Origin: Gammaproteobacteria bacterium
GTDB lineage: Bacteria; Pseudomonadota; Gammaproteobacteria; UBA6429; Thiohalophilaceae
Reading direction: 5' to 3'
Assembly (NCBI GenBank): GCA_024639445.1
Contig: JAHEIJ010000010.1
Location: 1 to 16,619 of the forward strand
Length of the DNA: 16,619 nucleotides
Shown here in pieces: positions 6,821 to 13,660 of the stretch (within the stretch, counting starts at the first letter, position 1; each line of letters starts with the position of its first letter). The notes beneath the pieces were generated by a model. The model saw only the letters and a list, made by a program, of their open reading frames with translations, ran no database searches and was not told the origin of the DNA. A program made the translations under genes and the position numbers.

Positions 6821-7516
6821 ATGATTAGTCTCCAGCACATTCATCGTGATTTCCAGGTGGGCGATCAGGTGGTCCATGCCCTCGATGAGGTCAATCTGGA
6901 AATTTCCGCCGGTGAATATGTTTCCATTATGGGCCCTTCAGGATCAGGCAAATCAACCTTGTTAAACCTGATCGGCTTGTTAGACCGCCCAAGTGACGGC
7001 CACTACTTGTTAAATAGTGAAGATGTCACCACCCTAAGTGATAAGGAGCAGGCTGAAACCCGTAACCGTCAAATTGGTTTTGTTTTCCAGGCCTTTCATC
7101 TAGTGCCACGTCTGACTGCAGCAGAGAATGTAGAGTTACCACTGATGCTGGCTGGGATGCCGCCGGAAGAACGCAAACCGCGTGTGACACAGACCCTGGA
7201 ATCCCTTGGCCTCACAGACCGTGCTCATCACAAACCCGATCAACTCTCCGGCGGTCAGCGCCAACGGGTTGCGATAGCGCGTGCCACCGTAACAGAACCA
7301 AAAGTGTTGCTGGCCGATGAGCCTACCGGCAACCTCGATCATAAATCCGGCGATGATGTGATTAATGTGCTTGAGTCCCTCAATAACAAGGGCATCACCC
7401 TATTGGTGGTAACTCACGATCATGAACTGGGTGAACGCGCGCAACGGCAATTGAAAATGCGCGATGGTTGTATCGTGTCCAATCAGTTAAATACAACCGG
7501 CCATGCATCCCTATAA
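6821..7516 (+). CDS. ABC exporter ATPase, MacB/LolD type
   Basis: This 231-residue soluble nucleotide-binding subunit powers the two permeases encoded next. All ABC elements are intact: Walker A GPSGSGKST (38-46), Q-loop Gln90, signature LSGGQ (142-146), Walker B VLLADEP (162-168), D-loop NLD (171-173) and H-loop His199. The AENVELPLMLAGMP block after the Q-loop and the length are typical of the LolD/MacB/FtsE group that pairs with four-span permeases having large periplasmic domains. The gene begins 3 bases after the adaptor and overlaps the next gene by 14 bases. The ATPase alone does not tell lipoprotein, peptide or drug export apart; the adaptor argues against a Lol system. Confidence 0.93.
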   Translation: MISLQHIHRDFQVGDQVVHALDEVNLEISAGEYVSIMGPSGSGKSTLLNLIGLLDRPSDGHYLLNSEDVTTLSDKEQAETRNRQIGFVFQAFHLVPRLTAAENVELPLMLAGMPPEERKPRVTQTLESLGLTDRAHHKPDQLSGGQRQRVAIARATVTEPKVLLADEPTGNLDHKSGDDVINVLESLNNKGITLLVVTHDHELGERAQRQLKMRDGCIVSNQLNTTGHASL

Positions 7517-8717
7517 CCGTGATGTGTCGCTGTTTGCCTGGCGGGCTCTGCGGGGTTATCCCACTCGCACAATTCTGATGTTGATTGCTATGGCGATTGG
7601 TGTCGCCGCCGTAGTGATGCTTACATCGCTCGGTGAAGGTGCACGCCGTTATGTCACAAATGAATTTGCCTCACTTGGCACTAACCTGATTATTGTGTTT
7701 CCCGGTCGTTCGGAAACAGCCGGTGTTAACCCTTCCACTATGATGGGGGAAACACCGCGTGACCTGACACTGGACGACGCCCTGGCTCTCACCCGGAATT
7801 ACAACGTACAACGCATTGCACCAATCAATGTCGGCGCCGCCGATGTTAGTTGGCAAAACAAAAAACGGGAAATCGCCATCATAGGTACCAATCATGAAAT
7901 GTTGGCCATTCGTCACTGGCAAGTGGCGCAGGGAAAATTCCTGCCCGAAACAGATCTGGATCGCGCCACATCAGTCTGCGTTATTGGCAGCAAAATCAGG
8001 CAAGAACTGTTTGGTCCGCAACGTGCTTTAGGGAAATGGTTACGTATTGGCGACCGGCGCTTCCGTGTTATCGGTATCATGGGCTCCGAAGGTCGCTCCA
8101 TCGGTGTGGATGTGGAAGACACTATTATGATCCCGGTCGCTTCGGCCCAGCAACTCTTTAATACGCCTTCGTTGTTTCGCATCCTGGTTGAGGCCAAGAG
8201 CCGTGATGCCATTGAACCGGTTAAACAATTTGTTATCGATACCCTGCAAAAAAGGCATCAGGGCGAGAAAGATGTCACGGTCGTTACCCAGGATGCAGTG
8301 TTGGCGACATTTGATCGTATTCTCGGCGCCCTGACCTATGCCGTCGGAGGAATTGCAGCGATCAGTCTGTTCGTCGCCGGTATCATGATCATGAATGTCA
8401 TGCTGATAGCTGTCTCACAACGGACAGCTGAAATTGGTCTACTCAAAGCGCTAGGGGCCGCGCAACGACAAATCGTTATCCTGATCCTGGTCGAAGCCCT
8501 GTTGTTATCCGCCCTCGGTGCAACGGCCGGCTTGATTGTTGGCCAACTGGGCAGCATGCTGATTCGTCACGCCTTCCCCCTGTTTCCTGCCTATGCCCCA
8601 GCCTGGGCGATCGCGACGGCCATATTAGTCGCACTGCTTACCGGTCTGCTGTTCAGTCTGTTACCGGCACGACGTGCCGCGAAACTTGATCCGGTAACGG
8701 CCCTCTCGGGGAGGTAG
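7503..8717 (+). CDS. ABC exporter permease 1 (MacB periplasmic core and FtsX domain)
   Basis: This 404-residue inner-membrane permease has one N-terminal span (23-43), a periplasmic MacB-type core (about 45-270) and three C-terminal spans (about 275-303, 325-350 and 366-388). The cytoplasmic loop QRTAEIGLLKALGA (306-319) is the conserved FtsX/LolC coupling region, and the end PARRAAKLDPVTAL is typical of the family. The ATPase is a separate protein, unlike fused E. coli MacB. The ATG at 7503 overlaps the ATPase gene by 14 bases and gives the short cytoplasmic N-terminus common in this family, so coupling is likely. It is a clear paralogue of the next gene, sharing FGTNL/LGTNL, GSK-R-ELFG and R-RVIG blocks. 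Mechanotransmission of adaptor-captured substrate is inferred from MacB. Confidence 0.9.
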   Translation: MHPYNRDVSLFAWRALRGYPTRTILMLIAMAIGVAAVVMLTSLGEGARRYVTNEFASLGTNLIIVFPGRSETAGVNPSTMMGETPRDLTLDDALALTRNYNVQRIAPINVGAADVSWQNKKREIAIIGTNHEMLAIRHWQVAQGKFLPETDLDRATSVCVIGSKIRQELFGPQRALGKWLRIGDRRFRVIGIMGSEGRSIGVDVEDTIMIPVASAQQLFNTPSLFRILVEAKSRDAIEPVKQFVIDTLQKRHQGEKDVTVVTQDAVLATFDRILGALTYAVGGIAAISLFVAGIMIMNVMLIAVSQRTAEIGLLKALGAAQRQIVILILVEALLLSALGATAGLIVGQLGSMLIRHAFPLFPAYAPAWAIATAILVALLTGLLFSLLPARRAAKLDPVTALSGR

Positions 8718-8721
8718 TGAC

Positions 8722-9921
8722 ATGTTGCTGCGCGATTTTCTGCACCTTACCGGTTCTTCTTTGACAGCACATCGAATGCGCAGCTTTCTTACCATGCTTG
8801 GTATTGCGGTAGGGATTACCGCCGTAGTACTGCTTACGTCAATCGGCGAAGGGATACATAAATTTGTACTAGCCGAATTCACCCAGTTTGGTACTAATCT
8901 TATTGCCATCAATCCCGGTCGGACTACGACGCACGGCTCCAGTATGGGAGTATTTGGGACAGAACGACCGCTGACCATTGAGGATGCAGTCGCTCTAAAG
9001 CGCTTACCTAACGTCAAGGCCGTTGTACCGATCGTTCAAGGCAACGGTGAAGTGGAAGCCGGCAACCGGCGACGACGTACCACAATATATGGTGCGGGAT
9101 CCGACTGGCCGGAAGCATTCAGTATGCAAGTTAAATCCGGTCGCTTCCTACCGGATGATGATCCCACCGCGCCACGGGCTTTTGCCGTATTGGGAAGTAA
9201 AACCCGTGATGAACTATTTGGCAGCCGCAACCCACTGGGGCAACGTATTGGTATTGGTGGTAATCGCTATCGTGTTATTGGCGTAATGGAGTCAAAGGGA
9301 ACGATACTGGGATTTGACATGGACGACACGGTATATATTCCGACCGCGCGTGGCATGGAACTGTTCAACCGTAATAGTTTATTCGAGGTCGATGTGCTCT
9401 ATCAGGAAGATGCCAATATCGACAGGGTGGTGGCGAGTATTAAGCGCAGCTTGATTGCGCGTCATGGGCGTGAAGACTTTACCATTACCACCCAGCAGCA
9501 GATGCTTGAGGTGCTGGGTTCTATCCTGAATGTGCTGACATTTGCCGTCGGTGCGATTGGAAGCATTTCATTACTGGTTGGCGCAATTGGTATCGTCACC
9601 ATTATGACCATTGCGGTCAACGAACGTATCAATGAAATCGGCTTGATCCGTGCACTGGGAGCACGTCAAAGTCAGGTATTAAGTCTATTCCTGGGTGAGG
9701 CCATCGTACTGGCTGCGATTGGTGGTTTAGCGGGACTGGGACTAGGTATTGGCCTGGCGCAGTTGCTGCACCTCGCTCTGCCCGCCTTGCCGGTTCACAC
9801 CCCCTGGGTCTTTGTTGTTCTTGCCGAGGCGATTGCCGTGGTCATTGGGCTTGCTGCCGGAGTACTCCCTGCCCGCCGGGCGGCCAGGCTAGACCCCATT
9901 GAGGCTTTGCGAACAGAGTAA
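8722..9921 (+). CDS. ABC exporter permease 2 (MacB periplasmic core and FtsX domain)
   Basis: This is the second permease, 399 residues, with the same plan: a first span at 22-40, a periplasmic core at about 42-265, and spans near 270-298, 317-345 and 361-383. The coupling loop is ERINEIGLIRALGA (301-314) and the end is PARRAARLDPIEAL. It is paralogous to permease 1 throughout but clearly diverged, which fits two subunits forming a heterodimer rather than a recent duplication. A strong Shine-Dalgarno (GGGGAGG, 8708-8714) sits 7 bases before the ATG, in the last codons of the previous gene; the gap is 4 bases. It is the last gene of the operon, with no obvious terminator after it. Substrate unknown. 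Confidence 0.9.
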   Translation: MLLRDFLHLTGSSLTAHRMRSFLTMLGIAVGITAVVLLTSIGEGIHKFVLAEFTQFGTNLIAINPGRTTTHGSSMGVFGTERPLTIEDAVALKRLPNVKAVVPIVQGNGEVEAGNRRRRTTIYGAGSDWPEAFSMQVKSGRFLPDDDPTAPRAFAVLGSKTRDELFGSRNPLGQRIGIGGNRYRVIGVMESKGTILGFDMDDTVYIPTARGMELFNRNSLFEVDVLYQEDANIDRVVASIKRSLIARHGREDFTITTQQQMLEVLGSILNVLTFAVGAIGSISLLVGAIGIVTIMTIAVNERINEIGLIRALGARQSQVLSLFLGEAIVLAAIGGLAGLGLGIGLAQLLHLALPALPVHTPWVFVVLAEAIAVVIGLAAGVLPARRAARLDPIEALRTE

Positions 9922-10111
9922 ATACAGAAAAGAATATGATGATGCATTATCAGAAAATAAGATTAATCCGGATGGAATAGGCTGTTGTAATAACGAACAG
10001 TCTCTGCAGGAAATAGCAGAAAGCCAGAACCCGGAGCATAAAGGCCCGTAGTCATGAGGACATTAGAATTAAGGAACGCAAATAATCAACCGCGACACCT
10101 GAGGTCCTGAT
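9922..10111. other. 190-base AT-rich non-coding gap with small dyads
   Basis: This lies between the last exporter gene and the end of the convergent exonuclease gene. I see no gene or tRNA. Small structures include a near-palindrome around ATGCAT (9938-9951, 12 of 14 symmetric), CTGTT/AACAG arms (9982-9986 and 9996-10000) and TCTGC/GCAGA arms (10003-10007 and 10016-10020). None has a T-run, so termination here is not by an obvious intrinsic signal. Short open frames of 14 and 18 codons (starting about 9936 and 10054) have no ribosome site worth calling. Confidence 0.4.
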
Positions 10112-10885
10112 TTATAACTCCAGTTCATAATCAATTGTCAGTGGCGCGTGATCAGAAAACCATTTCTCTTTATATATTGCAGCTTTTTTAATCTTGTCCT
10201 TGAGCCCAGGCGTGACAATCTGATAATCAATACGCCACCCAACGTTATTGGCACGCGCATTTCCCCGATTTGACCACCAGGTATATTGCTCGGGCTTCTT
10301 GTTAGTGACACGAAAAGCATCAACAAAGCCAACCTGATCATACAGTCTATCCAGCCAGGCACGTTCTTCCGGTGTGCAACCAGAGTTTTTCTGGTTGCTT
10401 TTCCAGTTCTTGATATCAATTTCCTTGTGCACAATATTGAAATCACCACAGATAATGTAATCACGATGCTTACGACGCATAACCTTAAAGTCTTTCAACA
10501 CCTCATCCATAAACTTCAGTTTGTTGACCTGCCGTTCTTCACTGGAGGAACCGGATGGTAGATAAAATGAGGCAATACTGAGCTTGCCAATATCAATTTG
10601 TATATACCGGCCTTCGTTATCCACATGGTCCCAACCCAGGCCGGTTATAATCTGATCCGGTTCCTTGCGACTATATATCGCCACCCCACTGTAACCTTTC
10701 TTCTCTGCGTCAAAGTAATAACAGTGATATCCCTCGGGATAAAACAGGCTGTCTTCAAGCTGGTGCTCTTGCGCCTTGGTCTCTTGCAGGCAAACCACAT
10801 CGGCACGTTGGCGTTTGAGCCAGTCAAAAAAACCTTTCTTGGCGGCAGCACGAATGCCGTTAACGTTCGCGGTAATGACTCGCAT
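10112..10885 (-). CDS. xth: Exonuclease III family protein at the crc locus, active site intact
   Basis: This 257-residue member of the exonuclease III/AP-endonuclease family would cut DNA at abasic sites and degrade 3' ends. The Mg2+ and catalytic residues align by motif with E. coli Xth: Asn7 (NVNG), Glu35 (LQETK), Tyr108 (FYLPSG), Asp148 and Asn150 (CGDFN), Asp220 (RIDYQ), and Asp245-His246 (SDHAP). Its overall wording (LPSGSSSEE, GWRIDYQIVTPGLK, a start MRVITANVNG) and its place beside pyrE match Pseudomonas Crc, the catabolite-repression protein. From memory Crc has lost several of these catalytic residues. So this looks like a catalytically competent relative from the Crc branch: a repair enzyme, a bifunctional protein, or the ancestral form. 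It is divergent from pyrE across 69 bases. The ATG at 10885 gives the canonical family N-terminus. Confidence 0.9.
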   Translation of the reverse strand: MRVITANVNGIRAAAKKGFFDWLKRQRADVVCLQETKAQEHQLEDSLFYPEGYHCYYFDAEKKGYSGVAIYSRKEPDQIITGLGWDHVDNEGRYIQIDIGKLSIASFYLPSGSSSEERQVNKLKFMDEVLKDFKVMRRKHRDYIICGDFNIVHKEIDIKNWKSNQKNSGCTPEERAWLDRLYDQVGFVDAFRVTNKKPEQYTWWSNRGNARANNVGWRIDYQIVTPGLKDKIKKAAIYKEKWFSDHAPLTIDYELEL

Positions 10886-10912
10886 AGGAAATATCCGGAT
10901 TGCTCAAAAAGT

Positions 10913-10925
10913 GTGTATCATACAC
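10913..10925. promoter_or_regulatory. 13-bp palindrome in the xth/pyrE divergent promoter region
   Basis: GTGTAT-C-ATACAC is a perfect odd palindrome centred at 10919. It lies 27 bases upstream of the exonuclease start and 29 bases upstream of the pyrE start, close to the exact middle. Each strand carries a -10-like hexamer inside it (TATCAT on plus, TATGAT on minus, each 5 of 6 to consensus), but neither has a good -35. It could be a shared operator or simply overlapping -10 boxes. Confidence 0.4.
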
Positions 10926-10954
10926 GCCTCGTTCACGACCCGCAGTACAGACCC

Positions 10955-11596
10955 ATGCACGATTACCAGAAAGCCTTTATCGAATTCGCCCTCTCCCGTG
11001 AGGTACTGCGGTTTGGTGAATTTACTCTCAAGTCCGGGCGTGTCAGCCCCTATTTTTTTAACGCTGGCCTGTTCAATACCGGTTCGGCCCTAGCTCGCCT
11101 GGGGCAGTATTATGCTGAGACCATTATCGAGAGCGGTCTGAAGTTTGACGTGTTATTTGGCCCGGCTTACAAGGGTATTCCGCTCGCCGCGGCTTGTAGC
11201 GTGGCCCTGGCCGATCATCACCAGCTGGACGTGCCCTATAGCTTCAATCGCAAGGAAGCCAAAGTCCATGGTGAAGGCGGCAATATTGTCGGCTCGCCGC
11301 TGCAGGGCCGCATTCTCATCATCGATGACGTCATCACCGCCGGAACCGCCATTCGCGAATCCATGCAAATTATCGACGCTGCCGGCGCAAAACCTGCCGG
11401 TGTGTTAATTGCGCTGGATCGTCAGGAAAAAGGCCGTGGTGAGCTATCCGCCATTCAGGAAGTAGAACAACAATACGGAATACCGGTACTGAGTATCATC
11501 ACGTTGGAAAACCTGATCACCTACCTGGAACAACAGCCCGACATGCAGACCAATCTGGCCACGGTAAAGGCCTATCGTGAAAAGTACGGCATTTGA
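10955..11596 (+). CDS. pyrE: Orotate phosphoribosyltransferase PyrE
   Basis: PyrE joins orotate to PRPP to give orotidine 5'-monophosphate in pyrimidine synthesis (cytoplasmic homodimer). From the ATG at 10955 the protein has 213 residues, the same length as in E. coli. Family marks are FTLKSGRVSPYFFNAG (23-38, with Lys26), the catalytic loop RKEAKVHGEGG (99-109, with Lys100, Lys103, His105) and the PRPP-binding motif LIIDDVITAGTAI (121-133). The frame stays open upstream to about 10598, but that part is antisense to the exonuclease gene and the family N-terminus starts at MHDYQ, so the longer start is rejected. The leader is short, with no attenuator like the E. coli rph-pyrE one. The stop codon abuts the stop of the convergent TSUP gene. 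Confidence 0.96.
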   Translation: MHDYQKAFIEFALSREVLRFGEFTLKSGRVSPYFFNAGLFNTGSALARLGQYYAETIIESGLKFDVLFGPAYKGIPLAAACSVALADHHQLDVPYSFNRKEAKVHGEGGNIVGSPLQGRILIIDDVITAGTAIRESMQIIDAAGAKPAGVLIALDRQEKGRGELSAIQEVEQQYGIPVLSIITLENLITYLEQQPDMQTNLATVKAYREKYGI

Positions 11597-12346
11597 CTAG
11601 CCAATTATCAGCTTTAATCCAACCAGAAAGGTCACTATTTCATAGACCCGTTTGATCCAGCGGTTCCCCTTCATGATGGAGTAATGCGCACCAATATAAC
11701 CGCCCAGCATGGACGCAACCAGCAACACCGGAATCCAGTCCCAGCGGATGGTCCCTTGCAAGCCCAGGGTTAACGCGCCAATGCCGTTCCAGAACAGCCC
11801 CACCAGCACCAGGGTGTAAGCCACCGCCCGCTTGTAGTCTAGCCCAAACCACTGTACCAGCCAGAGGGTGACAAACAGGCCGGTACCGGAGGTCAGTGAG
11901 CCATTCAGGACTCCGATGCCGAAGAGAATCAGCCCGCCAATCAGGTAACCTGAGGCATCACGATGTGTTGCCTCCGCCCATTGCCCAAGATTCGGCTTGA
12001 GCATGGAATAAATTCCCAATCCCATTGTCAAAAACCCCAGGGACAACTCAGCCGCGCGGTCGGGAACCCGTAAAATCAGACTGGCGCCAACTACGACGCC
12101 CGGCAAACCTGACCCCAAAATAACCAGGGAGAATCGCCAGTCCAGGGATCTTTCCCTAAAGTGGCGAGCGGTGGCGCCGATACCCAACGCAACACTTGCC
12201 AGTTTATGTGTCGCCAGTGCCACACTAAATGGTAAACCCAGGAATATCAGCGCTGGCAATTGCAGCAGCCCTGCTCCCCCTCCGGCAAAGGCTGAAAATG
12301 TGTTCGCTATCAAGGAAACAATGAATAAAAGGATATATTCATACAT
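11597..12346 (-). CDS. TSUP (TauE/SafE, former DUF81) family membrane permease
   Basis: The 249-residue inner-membrane protein has about seven to eight hydrophobic spans in two related halves. The first half carries NTFSAFAGGGAGLLQLPAL (residues 15-33), and the second a comparable glycine-rich turn, GVLNGSLTSGTGLFVTL, near 154-170; both are typical of TSUP carriers for sulfite, sulfoacetate or other small organosulfur anions. The substrate cannot be read from the sequence. It is unrelated in detail to the cysteine-bearing TauE/SafE-like protein at 3422-4123. Its TAG stop begins immediately after the pyrE TGA, so the two genes converge with no spacer. It starts 22 bases from the divergent DUF4124-type gene. 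No Shine-Dalgarno is visible, and the ATG at 12346 is chosen for giving a normal first span. Confidence 0.83.
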   Translation of the reverse strand: MYEYILLFIVSLIANTFSAFAGGGAGLLQLPALIFLGLPFSVALATHKLASVALGIGATARHFRERSLDWRFSLVILGSGLPGVVVGASLILRVPDRAAELSLGFLTMGLGIYSMLKPNLGQWAEATHRDASGYLIGGLILFGIGVLNGSLTSGTGLFVTLWLVQWFGLDYKRAVAYTLVLVGLFWNGIGALTLGLQGTIRWDWIPVLLVASMLGGYIGAHYSIMKGNRWIKRVYEIVTFLVGLKLIIG

Positions 12347-12368
12347 AAATTAGGGAGAAATTCGTTTA

Positions 12369-13055
12369 ATGAAACCTTATTTAACTCGATTGCATCACAT
12401 AATGAAAGCGCATAACTTACACAACCCGGCAGGTATTATTATTTTGGTCGGTTTGTTAATCACTGCACCCCATACCTTGGCCAGTACGATAAAGTGCTGG
12501 ACTAACAAGGATGGAGTTCGCGAGTGTGGGTACTCTGTCCCACCGGAATACTCCCAGCAACGCATTGAGATTATGAATGAGCGTGGTATCCAAATAGGCG
12601 TAAAGGAAGCCGCTAAGACCAAGGAACAATTGGAAGAAGACGCTCGCCTCGCCAAGCTCAAACAGGAGGAATTAAAACGCCAGGAAGAAGCACGTCTGCG
12701 CGACACTATTCTGCTCAACACCTTCACCACAGAGCGTGATTTAAAAATCTCGTATGACGACAAAATAGAGGTCGTCAAAGGCGTAGTTGATATTACCAAC
12801 ACAGGCACCCGCAGTCTGGAACAGAAATTGGAAGCCATGGAGAAAAAAGCGGCCAGTTATGAGCGTTCGAGTGAAGTCATGCCGGAAAAAATAATCAATG
12901 ACATAAACAGCTTAAAGAGACAAATCCAGGACAACGACAAATTTATTGCCAAGAAACAGGAAGAGATTAAGGCGCTTAATCTTCAATACGAAGCCGACCT
13001 CGAACGCTTTCGAGAACTGAAAGGCATAATACCAACCAACTCAGCTAAAATGTAA
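12369..13055 (+). CDS. Secreted coiled-coil protein with a DUF4124-like N-terminus
   Basis: The 228-residue protein has an N-terminal signal (hydrophobic core about 21-33, likely cleavage after Ala38). Then comes a short DUF4124-like module (IKCWTNKDGVRECG, Cys43 and Cys53, then SVPPEYSQQ) and a long charged helical tail (about 75-220) with two coiled-coil parts separated by a KVVKG-type turn near 132-150. DUF4124 modules usually read YKW-DA-G---Y; here Cys replaces the usual Tyr, giving a pair that could form a disulfide in the periplasm. Function unknown; cell-envelope location is inferred. AGGGAG at 12352-12357 lies 11 bases before the ATG at 12369. An internal ATG (codon 12, 12402) would give a shorter, more standard signal peptide and is possible. 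It converges on slmA with 4 bases between stops. Confidence 0.72.
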   Translation: MKPYLTRLHHIMKAHNLHNPAGIIILVGLLITAPHTLASTIKCWTNKDGVRECGYSVPPEYSQQRIEIMNERGIQIGVKEAAKTKEQLEEDARLAKLKQEELKRQEEARLRDTILLNTFTTERDLKISYDDKIEVVKGVVDITNTGTRSLEQKLEAMEKKAASYERSSEVMPEKIINDINSLKRQIQDNDKFIAKKQEEIKALNLQYEADLERFRELKGIIPTNSAKM

Positions 13056-13059
13056 GCGG

Positions 13060-13656
13060 CTACTCCTGTATCAAAACCTCAAGTAGTAATTGCCACTGAT
13101 CTTGCCACATCTCTAATGGGCTGCGCCGATAGCCACTGCGCACGAATTGATTAATACGTCCTTCAGCCACGGAAAGTAACAGGTTCGCCGTTGGGGTAAC
13201 CGGTAAGCTTACAACCAATTCCCCATTCATTTCTCCTTCACGCAGAACTTGCTTGAACTGGGTTTCCAGACGTTCGTAAAACTGGCCAATGCGCATCCGC
13301 AAACGCTCTGTCTCACCTACCAGCACATCTCCTACCAAAAGCCGGCTCAAACCAGGATTGCGTTCGGCAAACCCCAAAACCAACATCAATATCTTTTCGC
13401 AGCGCGACGTACAGTTTTGCTCTTCTTCCAGGATACGATTGGTAAGTCCGAAAACAGAGTCCTCAATAAACTCGATCAAGGCCTCGAACATCTTGGCTTT
13501 ACTGGGAAAATGGCGATATAACGCCGCTTCAGAGACACCCACCGCCCGAGCCAACCCGGCAGTCGTGATCCGCTCACCGGGACTCTTCTCCAGCTCCTGC
13601 GCAAGGGTCTCAAGAATTTGCTGACGACGTGGCGTCTTCTTGCCCGTTTCATTCAT
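13060..13656 (-). CDS. slmA: Nucleoid occlusion factor SlmA
   Basis: SlmA is a TetR-fold protein that binds chromosomal sites and, when DNA-bound, blocks FtsZ ring assembly over the nucleoid. From the ATG at 13656 the protein is 198 residues, exactly the E. coli length. The helix-turn-helix spans about 29-51 (RITTAGLARAVGVSEAALYRHF). IEFIEDS (61-67) and FAERNPGLSRLL (96-107) match the surfaces implicated in FtsZ interaction in E. coli (including the RN at 99-100). A GTG at 13686 in frame would add ten residues inside argB, but the homologous start is MNETGKKTPRRQQIL. It begins 4 bases after the argB stop, so it is the third gene of the algC-argB-slmA transcript. A generic TetR regulator is excluded by the near-identical helix-turn-helix and RNPGL blocks. 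Confidence 0.93.
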   Translation of the reverse strand: MNETGKKTPRRQQILETLAQELEKSPGERITTAGLARAVGVSEAALYRHFPSKAKMFEALIEFIEDSVFGLTNRILEEEQNCTSRCEKILMLVLGFAERNPGLSRLLVGDVLVGETERLRMRIGQFYERLETQFKQVLREGEMNGELVVSLPVTPTANLLLSVAEGRINQFVRSGYRRSPLEMWQDQWQLLLEVLIQE

Positions 13657-13660
13657 AGGC

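Noticed and set aside
9922..10111. Possible small RNA or small protein gene in the gap after the exporter operon
   Set aside because: There are only weak 5-bp stems without a T-run, no convincing promoter, and open frames of 14 and 18 codons without ribosome sites.
10598..10954. Upstream extension of the pyrE reading frame by about 119 codons
   Set aside because: It runs antisense through the exonuclease gene, the extra residues are not protein-like, and the PyrE family N-terminus begins at MHDYQ (10955), giving the standard 213 residues.
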